From: Litomosoides sigmodontis
Taxonomy: Eukaryota > Nematoda > Chromadorea > Rhabditida > Onchocercidae
Direction: 5' to 3'
NCBI GenBank assembly: GCA_963070105.1
Contig: OY718804.1
Coordinates: 8,799,317 to 8,863,316 of the forward strand
DNA length: 64,000 nucleotides
The notes beneath the pieces were generated by a model that had not been told where the DNA came from, ran no database searches, and worked only from the letters and a program-made list of their open reading frames with translations. Positions 11,701-26,782 of this stretch are shown in pieces. The position numbers and the translations under genes are program-made. The number at the start of each line of letters is the position of its first letter. Positions within the stretch are counted from its first letter, which is position 1.

Positions 11701-14700
11701 TAGTAATCACTGAAGAAACATTTGTTGTTTATTGTAAATTTATGCTTACTTGATGTATTTGATGAGAAATATGCTGAATTTCAGCTGGGAAAGTTATTGG
11801 ATCAAGCTCTTAGTCTTAACAGGTTCGTTCGCTCCTTTATGTTACTTACACATGTAGGTTATGTTACGTAACAATAAATATGTAGGAAATTATCAAGATG
11901 TGCAAAAAAGTTACAAAAAGATTTGAAAATTGCGGTAGTCTTCAATTTTAGATGGATGTACGCATGGCGTATATGTGAATATACAAAAATTCATGAGCAC
12001 TGGAATAAATTCGCAATTGCAGCTACAAAAAATGGCGAAGTGGATTTAGGTTGTATTAGTGTTTCCCTTGCATTTATTAAATATTCATAACTTTTGAAAA
12101 AAAATAAAATGCGAAAGTTTTTTTAGCGATTAGAATTTTCAAGCAGATCGATGCAGTGGGTATTGTTTGGAGTTTGGAAGAAATACAATACATTGAGGAA
12201 AAGGCTTTGTTGAATGGATATTTGGCACAATTACTGGGAAACTTTGATAGAGCAGAGGAATTTTTTTTGCAGTCTAGTAAGCCAAGAGAAGCTTTAGATG
12301 TAAGATATGGCTTATTGCGCTCTTTTTAATTTGTTTAATCTTTTATGGAATTCGAAGTGATCATATATGGATAAGCATGTCTTGGTTTACACTCACTGTT
12401 TGCTGTGTCAGTTTAAATTTTAAAATTTACATTTGCATTTTACCCGTGGAGTATTTCTATTTTCAGATGCGTCGGGATTTGTTACATTGGGATAAAGCTC
12501 TGAGTTTGGCTACACGTTTGGCTGAGGAAGAAGTGCCGGTGATTTCAAAAGAATATGCACAACAATTAGAATTCATGTAAACTTTACGTTGTTAGACGTC
12601 GCATTATTAACTGCTCAGCATTCCAATGTGAGAGTGAAATCGAATTTCAGGTCACGAATGTTTTTGAATGTGAAAACTTGTTTAATTCTAGGGGAAATTA
12701 CGGTCAAGCACTGGTGCAATACGAAAATGGCTTGATTGAAAATCCAGATGAAAGTAACGAGCAGGTTTCTTTTGTATATTTTATATTTTCTGCCACACTA
12801 TTGCTGTGCAATTCTTCAAAAAAGAAAAGATGTGATTTATACTCTAACCCATTTAACCGCCTTTTAGTGCATGTTAAACTTTGACTTTTATAATTTATTT
12901 TGAAGATTCTGGAACATAACGAGATATGTCACTCCGGCATTGCTCGGATGTGTATTCGTACAGGGAATATTCAAAAGTGAGGGTTAAACAATTTTTCGGT
13001 TCCAAATTTATTTTTGTTTATGTCTTGTACCGCTTGCTTCTATAATTGAAAAGTGTTATGTACTGCGTTTTAAGACGTACAATCATTTTAATATGTGCAT
13101 GTATAATTTCACTTATTTAAAGTAATGGAATTTATTTTTACTAGAGGGATTGAAATTGCTGCAAGTATTGGAGGGCGAGCTATAAAACGTGATTGCGCGA
13201 TAATCCTAGAACAGCTGAAGGTTTTTTTTTTCAAGATTGTTTTACGGAGTGCTAAGAAAAGAACAAAAGAATTTAATTGCATATATCCGTGATGAAACAA
13301 TTTAAAGTAATGATTTTAGCAGTACGCTGATGCGACATATTTATATGAACTTGGGCATTTTTATGATCGAGCTGCTGCAGCTTCGCTAAGAGCAAAGAAT
13401 TGGTAATTCTGTTAAATTTAATTTTAGACTTTTTTCTATTTTGTTTTGTGTCGAAATGTTGTTGTTAAATTTCTGTTTACTTTGAAAATTTTTACGAAAT
13501 TCCATCATCATGGTTTCTTGCAGGACCAAGGTGGGCACTCTTCTACCCAAAGTTCATTCGCCGAAAATTCACGCAGCTTATGGCAAAGTAATGGAAGGCG
13601 AGAAAAAGTACAATCAGGCCGCAGATGTAACACTTCATTATTTCTTTTTTGTTACAAACATTTTTCTACAAAATTTTTCGAAATTATGAATAGATCTTTA
13701 CCGATATAATATTTGATTACACTTGCTTGATTCCAAGGAAGTTAAAATATATTTTAGGCATATAGATATGCACGAGATTATGACAACTTAGTAAGACTTC
13801 TATTAGAACATTTAAATAAACCGGAAGAAGCAGTGTGTATTGTACGGGAAAGCAGAAGCGTTGAAGGGGCAAAACTTGTAGCAAAGTGAGTTCCTTCTAT
13901 GTTTGCCCTTTTTTCTCATTCAAATTACTTGAAACAAATATAAATTCCACGTCAACCATTTCTATTGTATTTTTTGCGTCCTAGTGGTTTGCAATTGTTC
14001 TGCTTTTTAGATTTTTCACTAAACTTGGAGATCAAGATTCAGCTATTCAGTTTTTGGTGCTTTCTCATTGCCAACAAGTGAGATGTTTGATTTTTTTGCT
14101 TAAAAAACAATATTTGAAAATGTGACCTGTTGAAATTGTTTAGCAAAATTGATTTTTCAGAACTTAACTTTTACTATAAGAATTACTTCTCAAAGTAATA
14201 CATCATTGATAGTGAAAAAAATAATAGTAGAACTGTATTCAAGCAGTGCCTACTAGTGAGATGTTTTAGAATGACTTTTCACATTGCCGTCCATTTTGTC
14301 CAATATATTCTCTAGTTACTTCTATTTCAGGAGGCATTTCAACTTGCAGAAATGGAGCAGAAGATGGATGTTTTTGCTGATGCTGTCGAGGATGACGGAA
14401 CGCTGGATATATTTTTGCAACTGGCTGATTATTATGCAAAAAATACCAATCCTCAAAAGGCTGGATTTTTTTACTACAAAGCTGGACAATATTCAAAGGT
14501 TCTGATGCTTTTCTTTCCTCCGCGATAACTAGGAAAAGAGAGAATCACAATCTCCCTTTATCTGTGCTAGCTAAGGGAAACGAGAAATTTGTTTATTTAT
14601 TTTAACAATGTGCAACATGTTTATATCTTTGCCTCTCTCTACCATTTTCATAACATCAACGTGAAGTCTCTTTCAATAGTTAGGCAGTGTTCATCATGAA

Positions 14701-17268
14701 ATATGCAGTAATTTTGACAGCTAAAAAAAGTATCTACAAAATATGTACCAAAAAAATACATGTAAAAAACACATATACCAAAAAGCGATTTCATTATTCA
14801 AGCATCCAACACTCAAAATAACTGTAATTGGATTTTGTGAAATGAATCAAACGTTTCTGTTAAATGAATTTCAACCAATTATTAAAAATGAATGATTTAT
14901 TGCAAGTGATTACGTTATGTCTAAATTTGTATAAGTGTAATTCTAGGCACTGGATTACTTGCTTATAAACGGTGAAGATACACAGGTGATGAATACAGCA
15001 ATAGCATGCGCAGTAGAGGCACGAGACCCTGACCTAAATTCTCATTTGATTGACTATTTACTTGGTGAAGCTGATGGCATTCCTAAGGTTTCCCTATTTC
15101 AAATTTGTAACATTTGTTAATTTGATCCATTATTCTCCAGTTGTAAGAAATCGTGTCGAAGCTTTATCACATTATTATAATGTTTGGTATAGGAAACCGA
15201 AGATTTGATATTAGTTATTAGTGTTTTCTAACGATATGAAGTAGAAGTTGCGCATTATAATGCTTAGCATTTTAGAATCCAAAGTTCCTGTTTAAATACT
15301 ACATTTCAATGAAAATGTACCGTGAAGCAGCAAAAACAGCGGTTGTAGTAGCTGCTGAAGAGCAGGCAAATGGTTCATATCGAATTGCACATAAGTTATT
15401 GTTTGGGATGTACCAAGAATTACAGAATGAAGGGATCAAAGTGCCACTTGAGATGCAAAATAACCTAATGCTACTGCATAGCTACCTCATTATAAAGGTG
15501 AACTTGATTAGTTCAACATTACGTAATATTTCATCGTACAACGCTGTCTATTGATCATAAAGAAACTAGCATATTTCTATATGCTTGAGCTATTTTGTGG
15601 TTCACTGAATAGCTTAATGTATTTATTTTGGAGCGTTGAAGAACCAATATCGAAAAGAATTGTTCATGTATTTAAAAAAGTTAAACTGTCGGAAGAGAAA
15701 CGTAAAAGTGAATATCTTTTCCCTTTTACGTTCCAATTATTTCAGGTTACTTTTTGTAACTCGGAACTCTTTTCTTCAACATTAATATTTTAAAAGACTT
15801 TTTTTAATAGAGTTTGGTGAAACGTGGCGAACATATGAAGGCTGCACGTATGTTAATAAGAGTAGCCAGTAGCATCAGCCGTTTTCCAGCGCGTTAGTGA
15901 TTCATAATTTACTACAATTACATAGTGGTAATTAAGAAATTAAAAACCCTATTTAATTTGGATTTCTTAGATATTTTGCCTGTCAAAATTACTCTCCTAT
16001 AAAAGAAGGAATTGGCATAGAAATGCCAAATTATTTTTTTGCAGACATTGTACCCATTCTTACAACTACTGTTATTGAATGTACTAAAGCAGGCCTCAAA
16101 CAATCAGCATTCAAATTTGCTGTGGAGCTTCTGAAGGACTGCAATCGTAAAAGTATTGACGAGAAGTATCGTAGAAAAATTGAAGCTATTGTAAGGTAAC
16201 TTTGTTCCAGTTTGAAAGTGTGGTAAGGAAACTATGAAATACAATAGTGCGACGATTATTTATACGGAACAGTTAAGATTTTATATTTTTAATACTTTTA
16301 TATTATACCATAACATTTTTAATGCAATAAACAACAAATATAATGTTTATTGTTCATAACATTTTTAATGCAATAAATATAATACTTGAATAAAAATCAG
16401 TTTTTCGATTGTAGAAAACCGGATAAATTAGCAGATCCAGATGAACCTAAGACATGTTGCCCGTACTGTGATAACCCGACAGAAGAATCAATCCTTGTTT
16501 GCGCATCATGCAAAAACTTGATCCCCTATTGCATTGTTACGGTAAGAGTCCTATCGCAATTATCTCCACTAAATCCAAAAACAACTTAATTTCTTTTTCT
16601 ACATAAAAATTTGTATGTGTTTTGCAGGGCTTGCATTTAATTACGAATGACTTTACAGTTTGTCCATCATGTGGCTTTCCTGGCTTTTATTCCGAATTAA
16701 AAAGGTTAGTCACAGAATTTTGCCTTGTGGATTTCCCCATTAAGAGATGAAAAATTTCGACTGTTGCACTTCGATTCATGAAACATCGGAAATTGTGATC
16801 TTATATCTCGGTTTTTCTTTCGGTTAAGAAAACTCAGCATTACTGACGAGTTTCAGCACTTTATGAAGAGATAACTTAATAAATTTAACTGGTCAAATTA
16901 TTGATTTCGTAGAATTAACATACATGGACACTACCATTCGTAAAATTCAATTATTGATTTCCTGCAAATAACACATCTAATTCTCTTTTTTGAAATCTCA
17001 ATCAAAAATTTTCACTCATTCCAATCAATTTTCTTTGCAAGTTTTTGGACATAACTTCTGTATTTACTGTTAAATTGAACTGATCAAAAAAGAAAGCCCG
17101 CATGAAATTATTCATTTCTTGAAATCACATTGGTATTTGATTAATTTCAGGCTCCAGGATGAGAAGAAAAACTGCCCAATGTGTGGTGATGAACTTAGCG
17201 ATTTAAAACTAGTGGATGATGCAAAGCGATTTTTAATGGGTGACAAAAAAATTCAGAATAAAAATTAA
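5722..17268 (+). CDS. dyf-2: WD repeat-containing protein 19 / IFT144
   Basis: Core subunit of the IFT-A complex, needed for retrograde transport in cilia. I could read 35 exons, all phase-consistent, giving 1356 aa, close to animal orthologs (about 1340-1380). Exon starts-ends include 5722-5822, 6046-6111, 6346-6477, 6618-6716, 7081-7297, 7634-7746, 7996-8077, 8281-8372, 8507-8577, 9099-9271, 9357-9474, 9801-9907, 10205-10330, 10490-10687, 10947-11052, 11529-11695, 11785-11822, 11952-12049, 12127-12299, 12467-12576, 12692-12764, 12906-12976, 13145-13220, 13323-13402, 13524-13626, 13758-13885, 14011-14077, 14331-14498, 14947-15087, 15276-15497, 15811-15892, 16045-16195, 16415-16541, 16628-16704 and 17151-17268. 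Residues 1-656 form the WD40 propellers (e.g. [17 protein letters not shown]). The rest is a TPR-like solenoid (e.g. [19 protein letters not shown]-type match [11 protein letters not shown]). A C-terminal zinc-binding tail carries paired CxxC motifs (CPYC, CASC, CPSC, CPMC). No frameshift or stop was found. Confidence 0.96.
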
Positions 17269-17456
17269 CGGAGTTTGCAAATAATTTCACTAATGGAAAT
17301 TTAATTTTTAGTGTTAAATAGGACGCATATTATTACACTTATAAAATGACCAGAAAATGATGTAAGCCTTGAAACCATAGTTATGAATTATCGAAGTAAG
17401 ACAGAAATTGAAATTCATATGCATAGATTTTAACAGTTTCGTAGTACATCCTCAAT

Positions 17457-18200
17457 TTAATCTTCGAGGAATAATTCCTTCACCAGCAGCTCGTTAGCAC
17501 ACTGTTCACCAGACAATCTTTTCGCCTAAATGGAGATTAATAAATATATATTATATGATAGATATTATTTTAAAAAAAGGCGGATAAACCTTATTGCTGT
17601 AATCGAGTAATGTAGGAATTTCTTTTAATTTAAATCTTCCGTCAGTTCGAAATGCATTTGTTTGATCTTTCCAACTGAAATTAACATAGGATGACAATTA
17701 CACATGTTTTATTTGAGTAAACATGCACTCATAATAAAAATCTGAAAGATTTTGAAATTAAAAAAACTCGTAGAAAAGAATTTTCTTTGGAAAAGAAATG
17801 TACAGATTGTTATTAACCGAACAAGACGATGATCTTACTATGTTCGTGGTCCAACGCTACATTCGATAAATGTAAGATTCAGATCCGCATCATCAGAAGA
17901 CGAAATTTCTTTAATGACTTTCTCAATTATCGGTTCCACTAAAATTAGCGCTAGCTTTGAAATTTCAAAAAATTTTAAAGGGAAGAAGGAAGTTTCAAAG
18001 AACTGTTAGTGCGTTGAAAACATCTGAAACTGTAGAAAAGGCAAAGTGAATGAATGAAAAAAACCTTGAACGCAGTCTGGACACCAACTTTTTCCGTCAT
18101 CCTTGGAACTAGTGAAGAAAATAACAGTACGGCACTTAGCATCCTTCAGCAATTCGTTTAGCTCATTCAAGCCTTCAGCTTTCATTTGGCTGAATACCAT
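17457..18200 (-). CDS. Thioredoxin domain-containing protein 17 (TRP14-like)
   Basis: Cytosolic thioredoxin-fold oxidoreductase of the DUF953/TXNDC17 family, reduced by thioredoxin reductase and acting on selected disulfides. Four exons, 18200-18065, 17938-17839, 17674-17590 and 17525-17457, join in phase to 129 codons plus stop; the human protein is 123 aa. The family active site WCPDC is at residues 39-43, preceded by the diagnostic FFTSSKDDGKS stretch. Later come VEPIIEKVI, the WKDxxNxFR loop and the cis-Pro motif IPTLLDY. The start ATG sits immediately after a TTGTAG acceptor, so trans-splicing directly at the start codon is likely. It is convergent with WDR19, with 188 bp between stop codons. 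Confidence 0.95.
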
Positions 18201-19442
18201 CTACAACAGCATAAATTGTGCTTACTCATTTCACTAATATAACTAATATAAAAACCAATTTTAGTTAGAAAAGTTTTTAAAATACAAATTGTCATTAAAA
18301 TAGCCTAGAACTGTGAAGATTAAAGCACAGAATTTCAAGCGTACGTTGCTTCAAAGCATAGAAAATTACATTTAATCACATTAGCGATATCATCCACTAT
18401 TAATATCCTCAAGAGTGGATCCATTTCTGATCCGCTAATCTTTAACTTATTTCCGAACAAAATAATTTAACCAATTCAACTATGTCCATTTCTTTCCTTC
18501 TTAATAAGCGGGCAATTACTCAAATGACTGGCAGAGTGATTATTAGTTATGAATTTGTTAAAAAGTCTTTTAACAAGTAAAACAAAATAAAATAGGAAAT
18601 TTTGCAATATTTCAGAAATTTGTTTGTAAGTGCTGTACAGCTTCTATTTTATTCTCATTTATGAATTGAATGAACGGAGCAAGTTTTCTTTTCAACTGTC
18701 TACATACAAATGTGCCTTTCCTTTCTTCCTGAAATCTAATCGAAAATCGAACCGAATGAAACAGAAAGGAAGAGACTAACTGATTACAGGAAATAAATGA
18801 TCATTTACGGCAGTGATACGTTAAACGACCTAACTGTCGCAGAAAGCGTTTGTCTGTGACCTACTATTGTACACTAGAATAATCATCCATCCTAAAATAT
18901 ATATTAGGCCAAATTGGGAATGGAATACGTCGGTGGAAGTAATGAAGTATAAAACATTCTAGTGAAGTGTTACGATAAAGAAACAACATACATTGTTATA
19001 AATTATACAGTGCTAAATCAGACTTATCTTTTAAGATAACGAAAATCCGATAATACCATACAGACGCAAAATAAAATGTTTATAACTGCATAATTAATTA
19101 ATGAAAAAGCAAAAATTTGGTTCACACATAATTGGTCTGATATAAATCGGAAGAATTCTTTGAATTTGCCACGAAAACAAAAGCGTTTACAAAAGCAAAG
19201 GGAAATGGTGGGTTGAGGAAATACAAATAAAGGAAATATATCTTATCGTTCAAAAAAATAATTTTCAATAAAAACTTCAAACATCTAAAAACAAACTTTT
19301 GATACGACGTTATCACAGATGCGAGACTGGAAAGAAGGGGGAAGTGCGCAAATTTTCTCCTATCAATGAATCAAAAAAGATCTCGCAGGACAAATTAATA
19401 CCAATTACAAATTAATTAAATTTGTCATCATCGTTAAATTTA
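18201..19442. other. Intergenic, no gene seen
   Basis: AT-rich sequence with scattered short open frames on both strands, none with coding-like composition plus matching splice sites. It presumably contains the TXNDC17 outron/promoter (right to left) and the 3' UTR of the membrane protein gene. Confidence 0.5.
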
Positions 19443-20467
19443 CTATGGTCGTTCACTGGAACCATGAACTTTAGAAGCGCTTCGATTGCCATTTTTGTGC
19501 GCAGTAACTGGAACTAGTTTTTGCAAATTTTTTTTCTTTGCATATTCCATTAGTGCATTATGGGCACTATCACCCAAACCAACCCGATTCGCTGTTCTTG
19601 CCAACCAATGTGTGCTACAAGCAAAAAAATAAATTTTTCTTTTTTGAAAATAAATTTTTCATTGAATTCAACAGGATTACATTTTAATTAATCATCACAA
19701 TTCCAAAATTTTTATTTCATACCTTTCAGTAATTATTATGCAGTTCAACCCAATGAAAAAGAACAATTCAAACAATTTAAAAGAACAATTCAAACATGTA
19801 ATTTAAAACAGCAATTCCAAATAATTGGAACATATAATCCAAAATTCGTTGTGCAAATCCGGCCAGAAGCTAATGAAAATTGCAAGACTTTTATGAATTT
19901 TGAATGAGTTGAAAAATTAAATAATTTATCACTCAAAAGAAGATAACGCAAAAGAAGATAACGAAGAAGATAACGCATTCACCTGCTAATGACGGCTTCC
20001 GTAACACTTTTCAATCGACGAAGATGAATAATGGTAGTAAGTGATATCAGTAATGAACCACAATTGATAATAGGTGGAAGGATTAAAACAACAAATATCC
20101 AGAAATAATATCGCTCAGCTGCTTCTATACATGACCGAACTAAAACGTACGACAAATGCACAATGGCGACTAAGTTAATAAAGAATGACAAAACATAGTC
20201 TGAAATGAAAGTGGAAAACAAATGTATGGAGGAGGGGAGGTGACAATGGACAATGCTGGGGGAGGGGGGAGGAGTGGACAATTCTCTTAGTAACTTATGA
20301 AACTACATATAATATTCTATTTTTTGATTTAATATGGTTTTTTTAAGTGTATAAATCACCAGGTATTCCTACATATTAACTAACACATAATACTCACAAT
20401 TATAGAGCGGAATTTCACTTATATCCGAAAAATTATTTGCAGGACTAGAGTGCTCGAAATCAGCCAT
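19443..20467 (-). CDS. Small two-helix membrane protein of unknown function
   Basis: Three exons, 20467-20398, 20199-19983 and 19614-19443, join in phase to 152 codons plus stop. The N-terminal 22 residues are acidic (MADFEHSSPANNFSDISEIP). Then come two hydrophobic segments: about residues 25-44 (VLSFFINLVAIVHLSYVLV), and about 55-78, centred on WIFVVLILPPIINCGSLLIS. The remaining ~70 residues are polar and basic, starting HLRRLKSVTEAV and ending in a lysine-, asparagine- and serine-rich tail. No signal peptide. Both termini are probably on the same, cytosolic, side. The intramembrane PP and the loop length are vaguely like XK-related proteins, but the protein is far too short for that family. 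It lies 359 bp downstream of OSGEP on the same strand, within the spacing seen in nematode operons. I do not recognise a family. Confidence 0.72.
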
Positions 20468-20826
20468 TTGACATAATAAGATGGAGATAAATGCAATTAG
20501 AAACTGTTCTGCTAAATAATGACAAAAATTGCACCGCTCCACTGAATATATACAATCAATAATTTAGTCACATTTTAGAGCTAAATTTGCATTAGTTGTA
20601 AGACAAACGGATAAAAGCCAATATTTCGAATAGCATTATTTTCTTACATTCTGATCATTTTAAAGCCTACTCAATAACTAGGAATAAACTTATAAATCAA
20701 AAGAGACATATCGAAAACTATTGCAAGTTATTTTCCGTAACAGTAAAATCGTCTCGAAAAATGACACAAGTAAAATCGATTAATTTTTTAGATGATCATC
20801 AATGATGGCCCATCATAAAACATCCA

Positions 20827-22753
<1,927 letters not shown>

Positions 22754-22768
22754 AATTTGTATGCTAAC
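22754..22768 (-). promoter_or_regulatory. Candidate trans-splice site merged with upstream stop codon
   Basis: On the minus strand the sequence GATTTTGTTAG ends with the TAG stop of the LYR protein, and also has the form of a nematode 3' splice site. The OSGEP ATG follows 10 bp later. If used for trans-splicing, the downstream message would begin right at the upstream stop, as in SL1-type operons. Confidence 0.4.
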
Positions 22769-23441
22769 AAAATCGATCCAATTTCAACAGTTGTTCAGCT
22801 TTCTAAAATAAGCAAGAATTTCTGCAAAGATATCACATCAAATTTTTGAAGCATAATGATTTTAAAATACGCACTGGTAAAAAGGGAAATTGTAACCAAT
22901 GAATGTAATATTGGTAACATTATCCTTTTTAATTAGTGTGAAGAAATGTTATTTGCAAATATTTTACTAAATGCCTAAGCATTTAAATATATCCTTTATT
23001 TCGAACGCCAAAGTACTCCGCCAACAAATTAAAAACATCTAGAACTGCGTTAGTCTTCAATAATATCTCGCATAAATTCCTTATGTGATTTAAAGTTAGT
23101 AAAATTCGTTCTTTTTCAATATTTCTAATGTTTTTATAGAAAATTAAGGATTTTTTTATTTTATTTCCCAGACAAAAACCATTAAATTATACCGTGAATC
23201 CTACACTACTTCTCACCTAATAGAATGAAAACAATAAGCAATAATTAACAGCTATCTCATGAAAATGCGAGAAATTTAAAACCTTCACGAGTAGCTCGGC
23301 CTCTTTACCGGTAGCTTTCTTATTGAAAAAAAATTCTCGATAAACTCGTTCACAGAAATATTCCTTATCCGTGTACACAAAACTATCAGCTTTTCGTAGA
23401 ATTCGTTTATACAGCGATAGAATTACCAAACGGTTGCTCAT
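22764..23441 (-). CDS. LYR-motif mitochondrial microprotein (altMIEF1/MIEF1-MP-like)
   Basis: Two exons, 23441-23283 and 22802-22764, join in phase to 65 codons plus stop. The protein starts MSNRLVILSLYKRILRK, then YTDKEYFCERVYREF, and ends KKAEQLLKLDRFC. The order fits the LYR (complex 1 LYR-like) fold: a first helix with L-Y-K in place of L-Y-R, a YTD turn, and an R-EF second helix. The closest family I can name is the roughly 70-aa MIEF1 upstream microprotein, which acts in mitochondrial ribosome assembly. A T-rich acceptor (TTTTTTTTTCAG) lies about 40 bp before the ATG and is a likely spliced-leader site. Another small LYRM protein remains possible. The 10-bp gap to OSGEP argues for a shared transcript. 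Confidence 0.78.
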
Positions 23442-25084
23442 CAGTATAAAATAGATGCAACAAATTGTGATGAAACTGAAAAAAAAATACCACTGACTTT
23501 TCATATTTCATTTTACCAAATTAAAGCCACCACTTCGGCTTAACAATTCCTTAAGTTAACATAAAATAACTGCCATAATCGGTCATTTATTTTTGAAAAT
23601 CACATTTAACATCAATTATTTTGCTGTAAAATGTTTAACAAACAAATACCACACGAAAATCAACTTCATATTTTTTTCACAAATATGAATATCCAACTTT
23701 CAAAACCTTTATTTTAGGCAATTCGTTTTATTTTTTTGATTTAATTGGACATTATGGAAAAAAAAATTGTGAAGTATGAAATTATGACTTCACATCGATT
23801 AGTGATTATTCATCTTCAAATATGAACATTTATTAAAATAAATAATGTAAAAATAATTATACGACTATGTAACAATTGATTCCATGCGAAAGATGAAAAG
23901 AAACAAATGAAATGAAATGAAAGAAATAAGAATGTCCGAGCAAAGGAATAAATTCGGTAAGATTCGTCGCAGTGAATTTAAATTAACTAAAATTGAAAAA
24001 CAGCCAGAAGCCTAATAAGCATTAAACTGTTTCGAGCAAAACCAAACTTTATTTTCCCATTTGTTTGTTTGCTTTGATGGCATGAAACGATAATGAACAC
24101 ATCAATTCTTGCAATAAATCAAAAAATATCGCTTTCCGAAAATAAGCATGACAGTTGAAAATTCGATATGAAAGTAATAAAACATAATTCATAAGGAAAC
24201 TCATGAAACTGCTTTTCGTGTAAGAATTTACAGATATCTGATGAAAATAATTATTTCCTTAATTTTCGATAGATTTACACATGCAGTAGCATGAGAGATG
24301 ATAATGCTACCGGAATTTGGCATCTGAAAATTATAGCTGTTTTGGAAAAAGCGAAGCTTAAGAATCACATCCCAGTTAATCTACAACGCATTTTTACGAA
24401 AACACTTCGTTTTAACCGAAGTCCCGAAATCTCGAATATTTGTATTATAAAAAATTCAATTTTTAAATATGCCAAATGCAAAAGAATGAGAGAGTTATGT
24501 GAACAATTTTTCTATTTGCAAAGTTACTTGAAATAAAATTCATTCTTTAAGCACTAATCAAATGTCCAACAGTGAACTGACTGTGAGTCTAGAAGCACGA
24601 AATAAGTGAGTGAAGCTTTTAAAAAACCTGAGGGTTCAAGTGATCTGTAAACTGTCTTACATATTTTATATATTATAGCGTTTGATCTAAGAAGCTAACG
24701 AAGAGGTCATTTCATGAAGTAATAAAACGGAAGTACATGAAATACTGAAATGCCAATAATGATTGGCCTTTTTTCGGGAACAAGCTTTACAACAAGATTG
24801 GAAAATGAAACAATTCACCGCATTTGTACAGAATTTTGACCATTATAAATAGGAAAAAATAAGTTTTTATAATAATTCATAGAAGATCGAAAATATTTAT
24901 GTATACTTTACCTTTTTTATACAACCGAAAAATAAAAATAACTGGAGAGAGCACGATATTAGTTCCTAGGAAAGCAGCAAGTGCTGAAGCGGATGTTACA
25001 AAACAATTAAGGCATGAAAAACCATTCAGCGCTGAATAGAAATCACGTCTTTTTTACAAAAGCATACGGGCAAACCGCATTTTG
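23442..25084. other. Intergenic, no gene seen
   Basis: Very AT-rich. An 81-codon plus-strand frame at 24291-24536 and other short frames lack splice signals or motifs. This interval separates the PIP4P 3' end from the LYR gene promoter. Confidence 0.5.
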
Positions 25085-26782
25085 TTACAGAGGAGAAATA
25101 ACTGTGCTCGTTTTCAGTTTCATGAAATACACGAAACGGAAAGAAAAAAACAAGGAGATAGCAATGACAAACGCCCATATTGGATATATGAAAGGTGCAG
25201 TTTTTGCCAATTGCCATGTCCCTACCTAAAAAAATATATCATTAGCAAAAAAAAAAAATCCAGTGGATCGGAGTTTTACATTTTGATCAGTTTCAATTAA
25301 ATCAATAAAGGATGTTATCATAACGGATATTATGATAACAGTACGGATTGAAGTACGGATATTATCATAACATACCAAATGATCAAAAATTTATAGATAA
25401 ATTTATTACTGAATTTCTTTAACATAAATGACTGTTATTTCAAAATACAAGAAAAAAACATTTAATAATAAAAACTCAGAAGGATAATGAAGGAACTTAC
25501 TATTAAACCGGCCGCAGTTATTAAGAACAACAAGGAGCAAACAAGAAAAAAGACTGCTCTGTTACGCGCATAATCACGACCCACCGATGAACTACAACAT
25601 TTATTTACTCATCCTTTTTATGCTTACTTACGTTGTTCATATTAATTCTAAGCTAATAAAAATTGATAAAGATAAAATGTGCTAGTAATTATCAATTCAA
25701 TACATTATTCTACTCAACCATCAACTATTTCGTATTAAACAGGAACAAAAAATCAAAATAGACTGGAATAACAAGATTTCTGAATTATGTGAGAAACTAA
25801 CATTTTTTGACAATGTGGGCATTTCGCTACGGTAACATTGAGTGTATTGAACATAAAAATTTCTTGACAATGAGCACAGAGAACTCGACATGTTCCAGTT
25901 GGAGCTCTAGAAAATGCGCAATTTCATTGCACACGACGACTCACAAATGTATATTGAGTTACTACTGCAAAACTTCAAACTCTTCCTTGAAAATTTACCT
26001 TAGCGAATTGATTCCTTTTTTTTAAAAAGATAATACTGCATTTAAATTTAACTTTTGCTTACAGATTAATTGGAAAACATACTAGAATTAAGTACATACC
26101 TAACTGCAGTACCAACTGGTGCACTACCACCTAATGTGATAACACGCCTGCAGTTGACACGAGGACATGCGATACGATTTGAAGAAGCTTTACACAACAA
26201 AAGACAGTTGCACGGACAACGTACGTACTTTTTACCAGGTGGCGCAGCACGAATTGGTGTTGCTTCATTGCAATTATCACATTTTACAACATGTTGTCTA
26301 GTCTGGAAAAAAATATTCTGTAAAATATAAATACAATAACATCATTACATATTAATTAAAATCTGGCTGAAAATTATCAAACTTCTCCATTTGTTTAATT
26401 ATACCGCAAATGTTAATATATAATTTACTGTCCAATACCCAAATTTCAAGCAATTATTAATGCATAGTCTACCAAACAATAAAAAAACATTCCTGAATAA
26501 CTAAGAATGTCGAAAAGCAAATTTGTTGACCTTGCCTTCGATAACGATTGAAGCTGAGCACACACGACAAGTAACGGTTGGGCCGGTATGTCTGGATGCT
26601 TCTGCTTGTTGTATTTGTGTATGGTGTTCTTCTTCATGACTAACAAATCCTTCCGGCTCATCAGATATAACAGTTTCTGCACCTTGACTTTCAGCACCTT
26701 CGTAATTTGGAGTGACTATTGATCTTTCGTTATTCAACAACGGTGAATGTTCATTATGATCATATTCATTTACATCACCCAT
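25085..26782 (-). CDS. Phosphatidylinositol 4,5-bisphosphate 4-phosphatase (TMEM55/PIP4P)
   Basis: Removes the 4-phosphate of PI(4,5)P2 on late endosomes and lysosomes. Five exons, 26782-26531, 26302-26100, 25906-25802, 25591-25501 and 25225-25085, join in phase to 263 aa; human paralogs are 257 and 277. The N-terminal ~75 residues are acidic and low in complexity. A cysteine-rich region then carries repeated CxxC motifs (CDNC, CPCNC, CAHC, CPHC). The CX5R catalytic motif is CPRVNCR at residues 130-136. Two transmembrane segments follow (about 199-217 and 226-250), the second including the family-typical VGTWQ...WAFVIA. The stop is 15 residues after the second helix. The order and spacing match the family, with no missing key residue. 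Confidence 0.95.

Noticed and set aside
24291..24536. 81-codon plus-strand ORF
   Set aside because: No splice sites, motif or compositional support; AT-rich chance frame.
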